From Aegilops tauschii subsp. strangulata (lineage: Eukaryota; Streptophyta; Magnoliopsida; Poales; Poaceae): 64,000 nucleotides of DNA. The position numbers and the translations under genes are program-made. The stretch spans positions 145,215,207 to 145,279,206 of the forward strand of contig NC_053037.3 of the NCBI RefSeq assembly GCF_002575655.3. The letters are read 5' to 3'. The notes below the pieces were generated by a model. That model ran no database searches and was not told the origin of the DNA. It was given only the letters and a program-made list of their open reading frames with translations. Positions within the stretch are counted from its first letter, which is position 1. The number at the start of each line of letters is the position of its first letter. Below, one piece after another: positions 1 to 10,183 of this stretch.

Positions 1-1315
1 GGTTAGTGCATAAAGGCCAAAGGCCAATTCAGAACAAATACCCAAACCTGTTAGTGCATTAACAATTAAAAGTAGTGACGGCTGTCGGGACAATTCCGGA
101 GCTACCACCCCCTCTTGGGTGATACCGCTAAACAGCCAGCCGCCACTGTCACATCGCACGGGTGCTCTCCGGGCCCGCCCGGCTTTCACAATAGTCTCAA
201 GTAAAGTCAAGGTAACTGTGTGTCCAGACATCAAGGGGAAAACCCGAGGAATCACCCCCGGTGGATTCCACTCGATGTAATCATCAAGGTGAACGTAAGA
301 GGAACCACCCTCGAGGTTCACACTAGAGGTGTTGCACGACAGAGCCGTATCAGGAATGGTGAAGGAGGAACCACCCTCGATGACCACGACCGAATAGCTA
401 CACTACAGAGATCTCACCAGGAGTGATGTATGAGGTTCCACCCTCGGCACTCGATGGTAACTCTGCAGAGTCGAGCAACAAAAAGGGGCGTGATGTGATG
501 TGAGGTGTCGGGCTCTGGTCGTCGATCACATTGATCGAGTCATCGATGATGAAGAAGGGGCAACAAGGACAAGGTGGGGGTCACTGATGGATCACTAACC
601 AACCTATACTAAGCAGTTTAGGATAAGCAGGTAGGTAACAATAGCAGGTACAAAAGCAGGCTATGCATTAGAATAGGAACAATCAATTACAGAAGCAAAA
701 TCTAATGCAAGCATGAGAGAATGGAATGGACGATATCGGGATGATCAAAGGGGGGGGCTTGCCTGGAAGCTCCGCTGAAAGGGAAGAAGGGTCGTCGTCG
801 ACGTAGTCGATCACAGGGGCAGCATCAGTCTCGGGGTCTACCAGAGAGAAGAGGAGGAAGAAATAGTAAATACAGAGCAAACAGATGCATGACAAGTCAA
901 CAAGCAGAGCTAGGGGTGTTCTAACGTAGTACTACGCGATACCGGTGAAGGGGGAAAACATCTAGGAATGTTTTCCCGAAGTTTGGCATTTTCGGACAGA
1001 CGAACCGGAGAGGAAAGGTTCGATGTTCGCTCTGCTAGGAGCATGTGACAGATGAAGGGAGAGCGTATTCTGATTCGTCTCGTCGTTCTGAGCAACTTTC
1101 ATGTATAAAACTTTTTCATCCGAGCTACGGATTATTTTATATGATTTTTCAAAGATTTAAACAATATTCTGACATTATCCTAATTCGAAATTAAATATCA
1201 AATTGCTACGTGTACCCAGCTCTGCGTACACAGAAGGGTACCGGAGGCTGACAGATGGGCCAGGGGGTCCCAGTTGACCAGTCAACGTTTGACTGGTCAA
1301 CAGGGGGTGGGGCCG
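1..1315 (-). mobile_element. Gypsy-type LTR element E, left part (interrupted by D)
   Basis: No coding region can be supported here; the short ORFs have no recognisable domain. The sequence is noncoding and repeat-like. It stops at 1315 where element D begins and appears to resume at 11791: joining the two flanks gives continuous text (GTGGGGCC then CCTGTCATTGACTC). The joined segment ends on the right at 13533 with GGGCGTCACA, the reverse complement of TGTGACGCCC, a common start for Triticeae Gypsy LTRs. I therefore read both parts as one long LTR or leader on the minus strand. The family is not determined and the left end is outside the window. Confidence 0.5.
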
Positions 1316-2762
1316 TGAAAGGATCGATATAGTTGACTAGAGAGGGGGGGTGAATAGGCAACTAACAATTTTTAGCTTTTCTTTACCAATTTAAACTTTG
1401 CATCAAAGTAGGTTGTCTAGATATGCAACTAGGTGAGCAACCTATATGATGCAACAACACCAAAGACACAAGCAAGTAAGGGATATAACACAAATAAGCT
1501 TGCACAAGTAAAGGCACGAAATAACCAAGACTGGAGTCGGTGAAGACGAGGATGTGTTACCGAAGTTCCTTCCTTTTGAGGGGAAGTACGTCTCCGTTGG
1601 AGCGGTGTGGAGGCACAATGCTCCCAAAGAAACCACTAGGGCCACCGTATTCTCCTCACGCCCTCACACAATGCGAGATGCCGTGATTCCACTATTGGTG
1701 CCCTTGGAGGCGGCAACCAGACCTTTACAAACAAGGTTGGGGCTCTCTCCACTACTGAATTGGAGGCTCCCAACGAAACCACAGAGCTTCACCACAATGG
1801 AATGTGGCTCCGAGGTGACCTCAACCATCTAGGGTGCTCAAACACCCAAGAGTAACAAAATCCAGACTAGAAAGTATGGGGGAATCAAATTTCCTTTGGT
1901 GGGTGTGTAGATCTAGGTCTCCTCCTTCAATCCCTAGCAAATCAACAAGTTTGAGTGGCTAGAGAGAGAGATCGGGCAAGAGAGCTTGAGTGGCATTAAT
2001 GGTGGAGTGAGAGAGGTAAGAGGTGAGTGTGGTAGGTGGAAGAACCACCCTTATATAGCAACCCTAAAAATCCAACCGTTACTGCGTTTTCAGCACTACA
2101 GCGGTACAACCGCTCCTCGTCCCGGTACAACCGGGACTCATGGTTTACATGCAGAACCCTACCAGGCGGTACAACCGGGCGACCAGGCGGTAGTACCGGT
2201 TCATGTGAACAACCGGACCAACCGCCCAACCACCGCTCAACCATCGCAATGAAATAGTAGGGAGTCACCCCCGAGTGCGGTAGTCGAGCGGTACAGGACC
2301 GGTGCAACCGCTTGGCCTTGAGCGCTTGGGTGGCTAAGTCCTGAGCGGTAGAACCGCTCAGACCACTGGTAGTACCGGTCAGCGAGGAACGACCGGACCA
2401 ACTGGGCCACCACCGCCTGAGTACCGCATCAAAACAGAAGTTTGACCGGTACTTGGGCGGTGCTTGGCCGGAACCACCCCGGCCATCTTTGCTGAGCATG
2501 GTGGCGGTACCACCGCCCGGAAGCAGCGGTACAACTACTCGATCAAGACTGGTAAGCGCCAAGAGCCAGTGGTACAACCGCTCCAGCGAGCGGTACAACC
2601 GCTGGGAAACCACAACAAGCAGTAAGATAAGGAGAGCGCTCTCTCTCAAAACTAAGGAAGGCAAGAGAGGGGTGAGACAAGTGTACGTGAACAGATTCTC
2701 CCAACTCTTTCCAATGTGGATTCCCTCTTGATAGTATGGGTTTCCTACGACCAAAGAGATAA
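1316..2762 (-). repeat. 3' LTR of D, truncated on its inner side
   Basis: Begins TGAAAGGATCGATATAG and matches 10184-11632 closely, with scattered substitutions. The match stops abruptly at 2762/2763 inside the phrase AAAGAGATAA. The last ~158 bp of the LTR (present at 11633-11790) are missing on this side. A TATA-like site on the minus strand (GCTATATAAG) lies near 2050-2059. Short ORFs running through the LTR, including the start of the 1996-2958 minus ORF, are not genes. Confidence 0.8.
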
Positions 2763-4148
2763 CACGTTGCTTGGCAGCGGCAGACTTCTCACGGCGAGTG
2801 GGCTTGGTGGGGATTACAACTTCTTCTTCTTCATCAGATGCGGTCGGGCGTGGGACCTTCGAGTCCTCTTCTTGGTCTTGCGAGGAGCAGAGCGAGAACC
2901 ACCTGAGCACACACACGAGGAGAACACACGAAACCCAGCAAAGATGAGAGGATTGCACACACGAGCAGAGGAAAATATAGATTGCACAAGCAGAGAAGAC
3001 AGAACAGGGCTACGTGGTGCAGATATCCCGGTTGAACCGGGTTCTCCTACCGGTAGTACTGCTCCAGCGGTTGTACCGCCCGTATAGGCGGTAGAACCGC
3101 TGAACAGTGACACTACCAGTAGGACATAGATCTAACCGCGAAATATGAACACACTAGCCATATTCTAACCTCTAAGAAATGCAAACTACACAGGAGGCAA
3201 ATAGATCTCTTCCACCCAATAGTTTATACAATAAACGGGGAATGCCAAGAAATGCCCTAGGAGTAGGGAAAGAACCCTAGAACAAGGAACGAAGGACATG
3301 GGGCATTACTGGCATCCATGGGAAGAAATCGAGAAGGAGGAGGCCTCCTTGGAGAGGATCCACGGAGACCCCACAGATCCGAAGCGCGAGAAGCACTCCA
3401 GGGCAGAGGCAATGGCGACCGGTGGCTAGGGCACAGGATGGGAAGGGCCGGGGATGAGGGGAAAAAGAAACACCCTACAGCCCCGACGGGTTATATAGGC
3501 CCAAAGTCGTGCGGCGGTTGTACCGCTGCCTGGTACGAGCCTGTGGTTGCGGGCGGTACTTCCGTCGCCAAGTAGGCAGCGGTAGTACCGCCGTAACCAA
3601 CCGGTAGTACCGGCCAGACGGGCACCCTAGTGGTTGAGCGGTGGAACCGCTCAAGCACCGCTAGGAGACCGCCTGGGGCGGGACAGCCCGAGTGTACAAG
3701 CGGTAGAACCGCCCGTAACACTGGTTGTACCGCCCGGTCCCCATCACCTAAGCCAAGATCAAGTGTGTGCAATTGGACTAGATGGTTCATAGGAAAGGGA
3801 AGGCTTGGGATAGAGAAGACACTGGAATAAAGTGTGAGGATCTCCAAGAGCCTAAAAGGAAGACAACAAAAGAAAAACCACACTTGGAGACCCCAACACC
3901 TAGAGCCTAAGAAAACAAACTAAGGCAAGGACAAGAAGGACAAACACAAAGCACAAACTCTTCCAAGGAGGTCGGTGGCCGGAGCCACCTATGTATGAGT
4001 CAATTGGTATGGCACCGCGAAGAATTATCCTTGGGCCCATGACCAAAACTCGTTTTTGAAGCACAAGTACCATCAACAATGGCTAATGTGAAAGAGTTGA
4101 TCAATTTATGCATAATGGGGGGAGGGAGAGTTCATTGAGAGAACAACA
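2763..4148 (-). repeat. Divergent LTR-like / 3' noncoding segment between the D LTR and pol
   Basis: This stretch does not match the other LTR of D. Part of it (about 3000-3880) repeats the same architecture with different sequence: a minus-strand TATA-like site near 3490-3497 (TATATAAC on the minus strand) flanked by arrays of CGGT...ACCG palindromes at 3035-3095 and 3510-3735. It could be a piece of a second, related Sirevirus LTR joined by recombination. The right part (about 3880-4148) looks like the usual noncoding tail of a Sirevirus internal region. A charged ORF fragment reads on the minus strand at about 2765-2890 with an acidic DEEEE stretch and a basic run; I cannot assign it. Confidence 0.45.
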
Positions 4149-4156
4149 CTCCCCCT
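4149..4156 (-). other. Polypurine tract of D
   Basis: On the minus strand this reads AGGGGGAG, a purine run between the end of pol (stop at 4216) and the LTR-like segment. Such tracts prime plus-strand DNA synthesis. Sireviruses often have several purine tracts here, so others may also be used. Confidence 0.5.
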
Positions 4157-4215
4157 ATGTCCATGCCTACACCTAAACAAGATAACAAGTCGAGTATGGT
4201 GGGGTGTGCAAGGGT

Positions 4216-5901
4216 TCAAGCAACATTGCTCGAATCAATGATATTTAGCTCATGCCTCAACTCGCGAAATCTTGCTTCATCCAAGGGCTTCGTGAAAATA
4301 TCTGCAAGGTTATCATGAGTGTTGACGTAGTTGAGCTCGATCTCCCCTCGCCGAATGTGATCCCGGATGAAGTGATACCGAATCTCAATATGCTTCGTCT
4401 TGAAGTGTTGCACCGGGTTGAGAGAAATCTTGATGGCACTTTCATTGTCACACCAACAAGGCACTTTGTCACAAATGACACCGTAATCCTTTAAAGTTAG
4501 CCTCATCCATAGAAGTTGTGCACAACAACTACCGGCCGCCACATACTCCGCTTCGGTGGACGAGAGAGACACACAACTTTGCTTCTTAGAGGACCAACTT
4601 ACCAAAGAGCAACCAAGGAATTGGCACCCTCCGGAAGTGGACTTCCTATCCACTTTGTCTCCCGCCCAATCCGAGTCTGAATAACCTACAAGCTTGAAGT
4701 TTGCTCCTCTTGGGTACCATAAGCCAAAGTTTGGGGTATGAGCCAAATATCGAAAGATTTGCTTGACTGCCACAAAGTGACTTTCCTTAGGTGCGGCTTG
4801 AAACCGTGCACAAATTCCCACACTCAACATGATATCCGGTCTAGATGCACAAAGGTAAAGCAAGGAGCCAATCATGGAGCGATATACCTTTTGATCCACC
4901 GCTTTACCATTGGGATCAATGTCAAGTTGGCATTTGGTGGGCATTGGAGTAGAAGCCAGCTTGACATCAGTTAGCTTGAATCTCTTTAGCATGTCTTGAG
5001 TGTATTTGGCTTGGTTGGTGAAGGTTCCTTCTCTTCTTTGTTTGACTTCGAATCCAAGGAAGAACTTCAACTCTCCTATCGAAGACACCTTGAACTTAGA
5101 GGTCATGAGAGCGGCAAATTCCTCATTGAAAGCTTTGTTAGCTGAACCAAAAATAATATCATCAACATATAGTTGGCACACAAACAACTCCCCTTTGACC
5201 TTCTTAGTAAAAACAGTGGGATCGATTTGCCCAACTTCAAATCCACGATCTTGCAACAACTTGGTAAGGTGGTCATACCACGCACGTGGGGCTTGCTTGA
5301 GGCCATAGAGTGCCTTATCGAGTTGATACACATGATCGGGAAAGTAGGGATCCTCGAACCCAGGGGGTTGCTTGACATATACCAACTCATTAATAGGACC
5401 ATTAAGAAAAGCACTCTTCACATCCATTTGTTGTAACTTAAAGTTATGATGGGAAGCATAAGCAATCAACAAACGAATGGATTCAAGGCGAGCAACGGGA
5501 GCAAAGGTTTCACCGTAGTTGATACCCTCGACTTGGGAGTAGCCTTGTGCTACCAATCTTGCCTTGTTGCGAACTATGGTCCCATGAGCATCTTGCTTGT
5601 TCTTGAATATCCACTTGGTTCCAATGACATTGTGGTTCCCCGTTGGCCTTGGCACCAATCTCCACACCTTGTTGTACTCGAAGTTGTTGAGTTCTTCATG
5701 CATGGCATTGAGCCAATCCGGATCTTCGAGCGCCTCATAGACCTTTTGGGGTTCAACACAAGAGACAAACACATGATGTTCACAATAGTTTGCCAATTGT
5801 CTATGAGTGCCTACCCCCTTTTGAATGCTTCCAAGCACATTCGTCATGAGATGACTCTTGGTGGAGAGCTTGGATGCGATCTTGGCGGCACGACGCTCCA
5901 C
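4216..5901 (-). CDS. Copia reverse transcriptase and RNase H (C-terminal pol of D)
   Basis: A 561-residue open frame holding the RVT_2-type reverse transcriptase and the Copia RNase H. The RT begins around residue 65 ([19 protein letters not shown]), passes KWIFKNK and [11 protein letters not shown], and reaches the active-site box LYVDDIIFG at about residue 245, with both catalytic aspartates present. The RNase H follows, with DSDWAGD (about residue 417), STEAEY and DNESAI, then a normal C-terminus ending in DIFTKPL and a short tail. The product would copy element RNA into cDNA in cytoplasmic particles. The first residues are not a true start: the reading frame was entered by a frameshift near 5890-5905 from the upstream linker. 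Within this frame no stop interrupts RT or RNase H, so it is the best-preserved part of D. Confidence 0.92.
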   Translation of the reverse strand: MERRAAKIASKLSTKSHLMTNVLGSIQKGVGTHRQLANYCEHHVFVSCVEPQKVYEALEDPDWLNAMHEELNNFEYNKVWRLVPRPTGNHNVIGTKWIFKNKQDAHGTIVRNKARLVAQGYSQVEGINYGETFAPVARLESIRLLIAYASHHNFKLQQMDVKSAFLNGPINELVYVKQPPGFEDPYFPDHVYQLDKALYGLKQAPRAWYDHLTKLLQDRGFEVGQIDPTVFTKKVKGELFVCQLYVDDIIFGSANKAFNEEFAALMTSKFKVSSIGELKFFLGFEVKQRREGTFTNQAKYTQDMLKRFKLTDVKLASTPMPTKCQLDIDPNGKAVDQKVYRSMIGSLLYLCASRPDIMLSVGICARFQAAPKESHFVAVKQIFRYLAHTPNFGLWYPRGANFKLVGYSDSDWAGDKVDRKSTSGGCQFLGCSLVSWSSKKQSCVSLSSTEAEYVAAGSCCAQLLWMRLTLKDYGVICDKVPCWCDNESAIKISLNPVQHFKTKHIEIRYHFIRDHIRRGEIELNYVNTHDNLADIFTKPLDEARFRELRHELNIIDSSNVA

Positions 5902-6308
5902 TCCTCCTCGGGGGTGAGTCGAGGAGCGGTCACTTGATCATCTTGAGCGTCGTCTTGAGCTTGTTCTTGATCTTGAGGAAGTTCTTGATCTTGAACTTGC
6001 TCGGAGGAGAGAAATTGACCTTGGGCATCACTTGATGTTTCAACACCATCTTGAGATTGATCTTGCCCTTGGTCTTGTTCTTGAGGTTGAGGGCCTTCAT
6101 TTTGTTCTTCGGAAGCGTGTGGGCCTTGGTTTGGTGATGGCTCCACTTGAGTGGAGCATTGTCCTTCTCCTTCGGCCACAAGGGTTTCCTCAATGGGTAG
6201 GATGAAACCAACTCTCATTCTTCTTATGGCTTGAGGAGGAATTTCATCACCTACATCACAAGTGCCACTTTGCTCCACTTGGGAGCCGTTATTCTCATCA
6301 AACTCCAC
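5844..6308 (-). pseudogene. Q/E-rich pol linker between integrase and RT of D
   Basis: About 154 residues, very rich in Gln, Glu and Asp (many QDQ and EQ repeats). This is typical of the low-complexity spacer between integrase and reverse transcriptase in Copia polyproteins. It is in the same frame as the integrase ORF but separated from it by one in-frame stop (TGA at 6330-6332). Its 3' end overlaps the RT frame, and the sense leaves this frame near 5900, showing a frameshift. No independent gene is implied. Confidence 0.65.
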
Positions 6309-6329
6309 GTTACATGTCTCCTCAATAAG

Positions 6330-7574
6330 TCATGTGGACTTATTGAGGACACGGTAAGCATGAGAGTTTGTAGCATGACCAAAAAATATGCCCTCATAAG
6401 CTCTAGCCTCAAATTTAGACAAACGAACACCTTTCTTCAGAATGAAACACTTACACCTGAACACCCGAAAGTACTTGAGGTTGGGCTTGTTACCGGTGAG
6501 TATCTCATATGGAGTCTTGTTCAAGCCTTTGCGGAGGTAGAGCCGATTTGATGCATGACACGCGGTATTGATGGCTTCGGCCCAAAAGTTGTATGGAGAC
6601 TTGAACTCCGCCATCATGGTCCTTGCCGCATCCATCAACGTCCGGTTCTTCCTCTCCGCTACACCATTTTGTTGAGGGGTGTAAGGTGCGGAATATTGAT
6701 GCTTGATCCCCTCATCACTAAGAAACTCATTCAAGGTGTAATTCTTGAATTCGGTGCCGTTGTCACTTCTTATTGTCAAGATCTTTGCATTGTGTTGACG
6801 CTGGGCTTCATTTGCAAAGTCAATGACGGTTTGTTGGGTCTCGCTCTTCCTCTTGAAGAAATATACCCAAGTGTATCTTGAATAGTCATCCACAATCACC
6901 AAGCAATACTTTCTACCCCCAAGACTATCAAAGGACGGAGGCCCAAAGAGATCCAAATGAAGGAGCCCCAAAGGCCTCTTCGAGTAAATGATAGTCGTGG
7001 GAGGGTGAGCCTTTTCATGTAGCTTTCCTTCGATACAAGCACTGCAAGCACGATCTTTAGCAAAACTAACATTTGTTAGTCCACGGACATGGTCCCCCTT
7101 GATAAGACTTTGCAAAGATCTCATATTGACATGGGCTAAAGGGTGATGCCAAAGCCATCCCACGTCAACTTTAGCCATTAGGCATGTCGCGGTCTTAGTG
7201 GGTCTCTCCGAAAAGTTAATCACATAGAGACCGTTCTCGACATGCCCAACAAAGGCTACTTTAAGAGTCTTACTCCAGAAGAGGGCCACGGTATCAACAT
7301 CAAAGAAAGTGGCAAAGCCCATGAGTGCAAGCTGTCGAACGGAAAGTAAATTGTATGCAAGGGACTCAACAAGCATGACCTTCTCGATCGTGAGATCATG
7401 AGAAATGACAACCTTGCCAAGTCCCAATACCTTAGAGGACGAAACATCACCCCACTTGACATTGGTGGGCATAGATGGAATCTTGTGAACATCCACCACC
7501 AAGTCCTTGCTTCCGGTCATATGATTAGTTGCTCCACTATCGAGCAACCATGATCCCCCACCGGAAGCAAACAC
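6330..7574 (-). CDS. Copia protease and integrase (D)
   Basis: A 414-residue segment of the D polyprotein. The N-terminus holds the aspartic protease motif LLDSGATNHMTG (about residues 10-21). It is followed by the GAG-pre-integrase zinc-binding region (H...H...CSACIEGK, about residues 130-180). The integrase core then shows its three acidic residues: LHLDLFGP, RSDNGTEF, and the glutamate in GVAERKNRT. The protease would process the polyprotein and the integrase inserts cDNA. The frame starts directly after an in-frame TAG (7575-7577) and ends at a TGA (6330-6332) that sits where a sense codon is expected, so it is a broken part of a single gag-pol frame, not a separate gene. Confidence 0.9.
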   Translation of the reverse strand: MFASGGGSWLLDSGATNHMTGSKDLVVDVHKIPSMPTNVKWGDVSSSKVLGLGKVVISHDLTIEKVMLVESLAYNLLSVRQLALMGFATFFDVDTVALFWSKTLKVAFVGHVENGLYVINFSERPTKTATCLMAKVDVGWLWHHPLAHVNMRSLQSLIKGDHVRGLTNVSFAKDRACSACIEGKLHEKAHPPTTIIYSKRPLGLLHLDLFGPPSFDSLGGRKYCLVIVDDYSRYTWVYFFKRKSETQQTVIDFANEAQRQHNAKILTIRSDNGTEFKNYTLNEFLSDEGIKHQYSAPYTPQQNGVAERKNRTLMDAARTMMAEFKSPYNFWAEAINTACHASNRLYLRKGLNKTPYEILTGNKPNLKYFRVFRCKCFILKKGVRLSKFEARAYEGIFFGHATNSHAYRVLNKST

Positions 7575-8465
7575 CTACAAGAAATCAATGCTTGGTTTTA
7601 GGTACCCATTTTGTAATGGGTCCTTTGATGTTAGAAACAAGGGTCTTAGGAACCCAATATACCATTCAATGTACTCATAAGAAGAACCAACAAATTTGGC
7701 ATAAACATGTCCATCACTAACACAGCATAACACATAAGAAGGGTTAAAGTTGCCGGCTTTGTTGGGAAGGGAAGTGTTGCCCTTCTTGGCATCACCACCC
7801 TTCATGGTGTTCTTCTTCTTCTCCTTAGTAGCACCCTCTCCCTCCTTCACAAAGGTTTGCATGAGAGGAGGAGGTCGTTTGGCCTTGTCATTCTTCTTCT
7901 TCTTCTTGGACTTGGGCGCGTACCCAATCCCTTCCTTGGCTACAACTTCCTTTTGATTGCTCAAAAGGTTGTTGAGATTCTTCTCTCCTTGTATGCAAGA
8001 CACAAGGCCTTTCTCAAGTTGCTCCTTCAACTTAGCATTCTCCTCAACAAGATGCACATGCTCACAACATGGGTTAGTGGCATTTGCATTATCAATCAAG
8101 ACCATATGAGGAAATGTGGCTTTCTCCTTGGTTAGCTTCACTTGGAGTTGATCATGAGACTCTTTGAGGTTAGCATGAGCACCCTTCAAGACCTTGTGAG
8201 CCTTGTCAAGTAAGTCAAACTCCTCTTTGAGTCTAGCAAGATCAACCCCAAGCTTGGCCTTCTCGGAGGTTAGCACACGAGAGACAACAAGAGCATGATC
8301 AAGATCTTTCTTTAACTTAGCATGATCATCGTTGTGTGACTCCTCAAGAGCAAGACAAATACTACGCTCTTCCTCAAGAGCATTGGAAAGATCCGATATC
8401 TCATCGGCATAGTCACAACTATGCCCCTCCATCTTAGAGATGGTATCTTCGTGAGCCTCAATCAT
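7575..8465 (-). CDS. Coiled-coil C-terminal extension of Sirevirus Gag (D)
   Basis: About 296 residues. The first half is strongly heptad-like (Leu, Glu and Lys rich) and should form a long coiled coil; a Lys-rich patch (SKKKKKNDKAK) follows. In Sireviruses such coiled coils belong to Gag, and Sirevirus Gag has been reported to bind dynein light chain 8-related proteins. The frame clearly extends upstream: the same frame continues to the right beyond a stop TAA at 8484-8486 (one C-to-T change from CAA). Gag proper is reached only after a frameshift near 8600-8650. The ATG at 8465 is therefore probably internal, and the ORF ends at a TAG immediately before the protease. Confidence 0.7.
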   Translation of the reverse strand: MIEAHEDTISKMEGHSCDYADEISDLSNALEEERSICLALEESHNDDHAKLKKDLDHALVVSRVLTSEKAKLGVDLARLKEEFDLLDKAHKVLKGAHANLKESHDQLQVKLTKEKATFPHMVLIDNANATNPCCEHVHLVEENAKLKEQLEKGLVSCIQGEKNLNNLLSNQKEVVAKEGIGYAPKSKKKKKNDKAKRPPPLMQTFVKEGEGATKEKKKNTMKGGDAKKGNTSLPNKAGNFNPSYVLCCVSDGHVYAKFVGSSYEYIEWYIGFLRPLFLTSKDPLQNGYLKPSIDFL

Positions 8466-8596
8466 GTCATTAGCTTCACCAAGTTATTCCAAGAGAGCAA
8501 CGAAGTGCTTCTTGGATTTACCCTTGAGTTCACTCATAAAAGACTCAAACTCATTCTCCTCCACACTAGAACCCTCATGTTCATCAATGCAATCCG

Positions 8597-10132
8597 TCAA
8601 AGAAGGATTATTAATGATGGTAGTTTTGATGTTGGGGTTACCTTGTTGGTGGCTTTAGCCATGAGGCACTTGGCGGTGATGTTCTCATTGGGTGAGTCGA
8701 AGAGAGACACCCGTGGAGTTGTCGCAATGGAAACAGAGGCCATGGCAACCGACTCACCATATTCATCATCATCATCATCATTGTACTCTTCTTGGACCAC
8801 CAACGCCTTGGGAGGAGTCTTCTTGGTGAAGTTGCTCTTGTTGGGGAAAGACTTGGCCTTGTCCTTTTGGATGAGCTTGCCACCATTGTCTTCCCTCTTC
8901 TCATAGGGACATTCTGCAACAAAGTGGCTCACATTGCCACAATTATAGCAAGTCCTCACTCGTTGCTTGGCCTTCGCGCCACTTGAGTTGTTCTTGTTGA
9001 AGTTGGGCCTTGTGTTCTTCTTGCTCCAAAATTGCCTTGAAGCAAGAGCCATGTGTTCATGATAGGCATACTTTGTATCTTCGGGGTTGCTTTCCTCTTC
9101 TTCTTCTTCCACACTAACCTTGGCCTTCAATGCAAGGTTGGGCTTCTTGGCTCTTTGAGAACGTAGCACCGCATTGTCGGCAGTCTTGTCCAAGATGCTC
9201 ATAGCCACAAACTCATCCAACACTTCACTTGAGGACAATGTGTGGAAGTCCGGCCTTTGACGAATGACGGAGGACATGGCCTTGTGGTAAGGCATCATTG
9301 CCTTGAGGAATTTGCGCTTGATCCAGTTGTCATCCGTGTCCTTGCTCCCATGATCTCGAAGTGAGACCGCGAGTTTGGTTACTCTACGATAAAGCTCACG
9401 AGGTTCTTCATCTTCTTTCATTGCAAACTCATCGGCTTCATCTTGCACCACTTCATAGTTGGAGCGTTGAATGCTTGCGCTTCCCCGGTAGAGGGAGACA
9501 ACACAATGCCAAGCATCTTTGGCCATGGCGAAGGGCCGAAGATGAGGGAGATCTTCGGGTGGAATTGCATCTTGGATGTTGAAGAGAGCATTCTCATTGA
9601 ATTGATTATCCGCGGCTTCTCTAGGGGTGAAGTTGCTTCGGTCATGCGAATAGAAACCTTCTTCAATGATTCTCCAAAGATTAGTATTCACATGATTTAA
9701 ATGATGCTTAAAGCGATAAACCCAAAAATCAAAGTCCTCATTTTTCACAATCTTAGGGGGAGGACCGGCATGATTCAAATGAGTGGAAGGAATCGGTCCA
9801 CCATAAACAAGTGGAGGTTCCACATGAGCAAAGATGCCGGTGCCATTTTTACCACTAGAAGAGGGAGTCTTTTCGCTAGTAGCTTCTCCCTTGTCGGAGT
9901 TAGCATACGTCACCTTGTTGGTGGGATCACCCACTTTCAACGATGCAGTGGATAATTTAAGCCCTTCAATGAATTTATTAAACATGCTTTCAACCTCGGT
10001 CGTCATGTAGGTTTTCAATGTGTCCAAAGCCCAATTGAATTCCTCACGAGAGACCGCGGTACCCCCATCGGCCGTAGACGAGACCGGATTCGCACCGGAG
10101 TGCTCCTCCACACCATCTACGGTGTCAACCAT
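8597..10132 (-). CDS. Copia Gag capsid/nucleocapsid protein (D)
   Basis: A 511-residue ORF with a plausible native start about 50 bp downstream of the primer binding site. Residues about 150-340 resemble the plant Copia gag domain (DFDFWVYRFKHHL, ELYRRVTKLAVSLRDHG). A CCHC zinc knuckle is visible at about residue 400 (CYNCGNVSHFVAECP, spacing CX2CX4HX4C), followed by an acidic run. The product would package element RNA. The last residues run into a wrong frame: the expected continuation into the coiled-coil region lies in another frame, so an indel occurred near 8600-8650. Zinc knuckle and core look intact. Confidence 0.9.
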   Translation of the reverse strand: MVDTVDGVEEHSGANPVSSTADGGTAVSREEFNWALDTLKTYMTTEVESMFNKFIEGLKLSTASLKVGDPTNKVTYANSDKGEATSEKTPSSSGKNGTGIFAHVEPPLVYGGPIPSTHLNHAGPPPKIVKNEDFDFWVYRFKHHLNHVNTNLWRIIEEGFYSHDRSNFTPREAADNQFNENALFNIQDAIPPEDLPHLRPFAMAKDAWHCVVSLYRGSASIQRSNYEVVQDEADEFAMKEDEEPRELYRRVTKLAVSLRDHGSKDTDDNWIKRKFLKAMMPYHKAMSSVIRQRPDFHTLSSSEVLDEFVAMSILDKTADNAVLRSQRAKKPNLALKAKVSVEEEEEESNPEDTKYAYHEHMALASRQFWSKKNTRPNFNKNNSSGAKAKQRVRTCYNCGNVSHFVAECPYEKREDNGGKLIQKDKAKSFPNKSNFTKKTPPKALVVQEEYNDDDDDEYGESVAMASVSIATTPRVSLFDSPNENITAKCLMAKATNKVTPTSKLPSLIILL

Positions 10133-10169
10133 ACTCTTCGGACGGCAAAGTCCTTAACAAAGAGACGAG

Positions 10170-10181
10170 GCTCTGATACCA
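10170..10181 (-). other. Primer binding site of D (initiator tRNA-Met)
   Basis: The minus strand reads TGGTATCAGAGC, the standard complement of the plant initiator tRNA-Met 3' end. It lies 2 bp inside the 5' LTR boundary. It proves the minus orientation and fixes the inner LTR end at 10184. Confidence 0.88.
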
Positions 10182-10183
10182 AT

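Noticed and set aside
1996..2958. A 320-residue ORF on the minus strand
   Set aside because: It runs across the chimeric junction of the D LTR; most of it is LTR sequence full of palindromes. Only a short charged stretch could be coding, and it is mentioned under the segment.
10170..10181. tRNA-like sequence TGGTATCAGAGC here and at 21891 and 37947
   Set aside because: These are short primer binding sites, not tRNA genes; no cloverleaf surrounds them.
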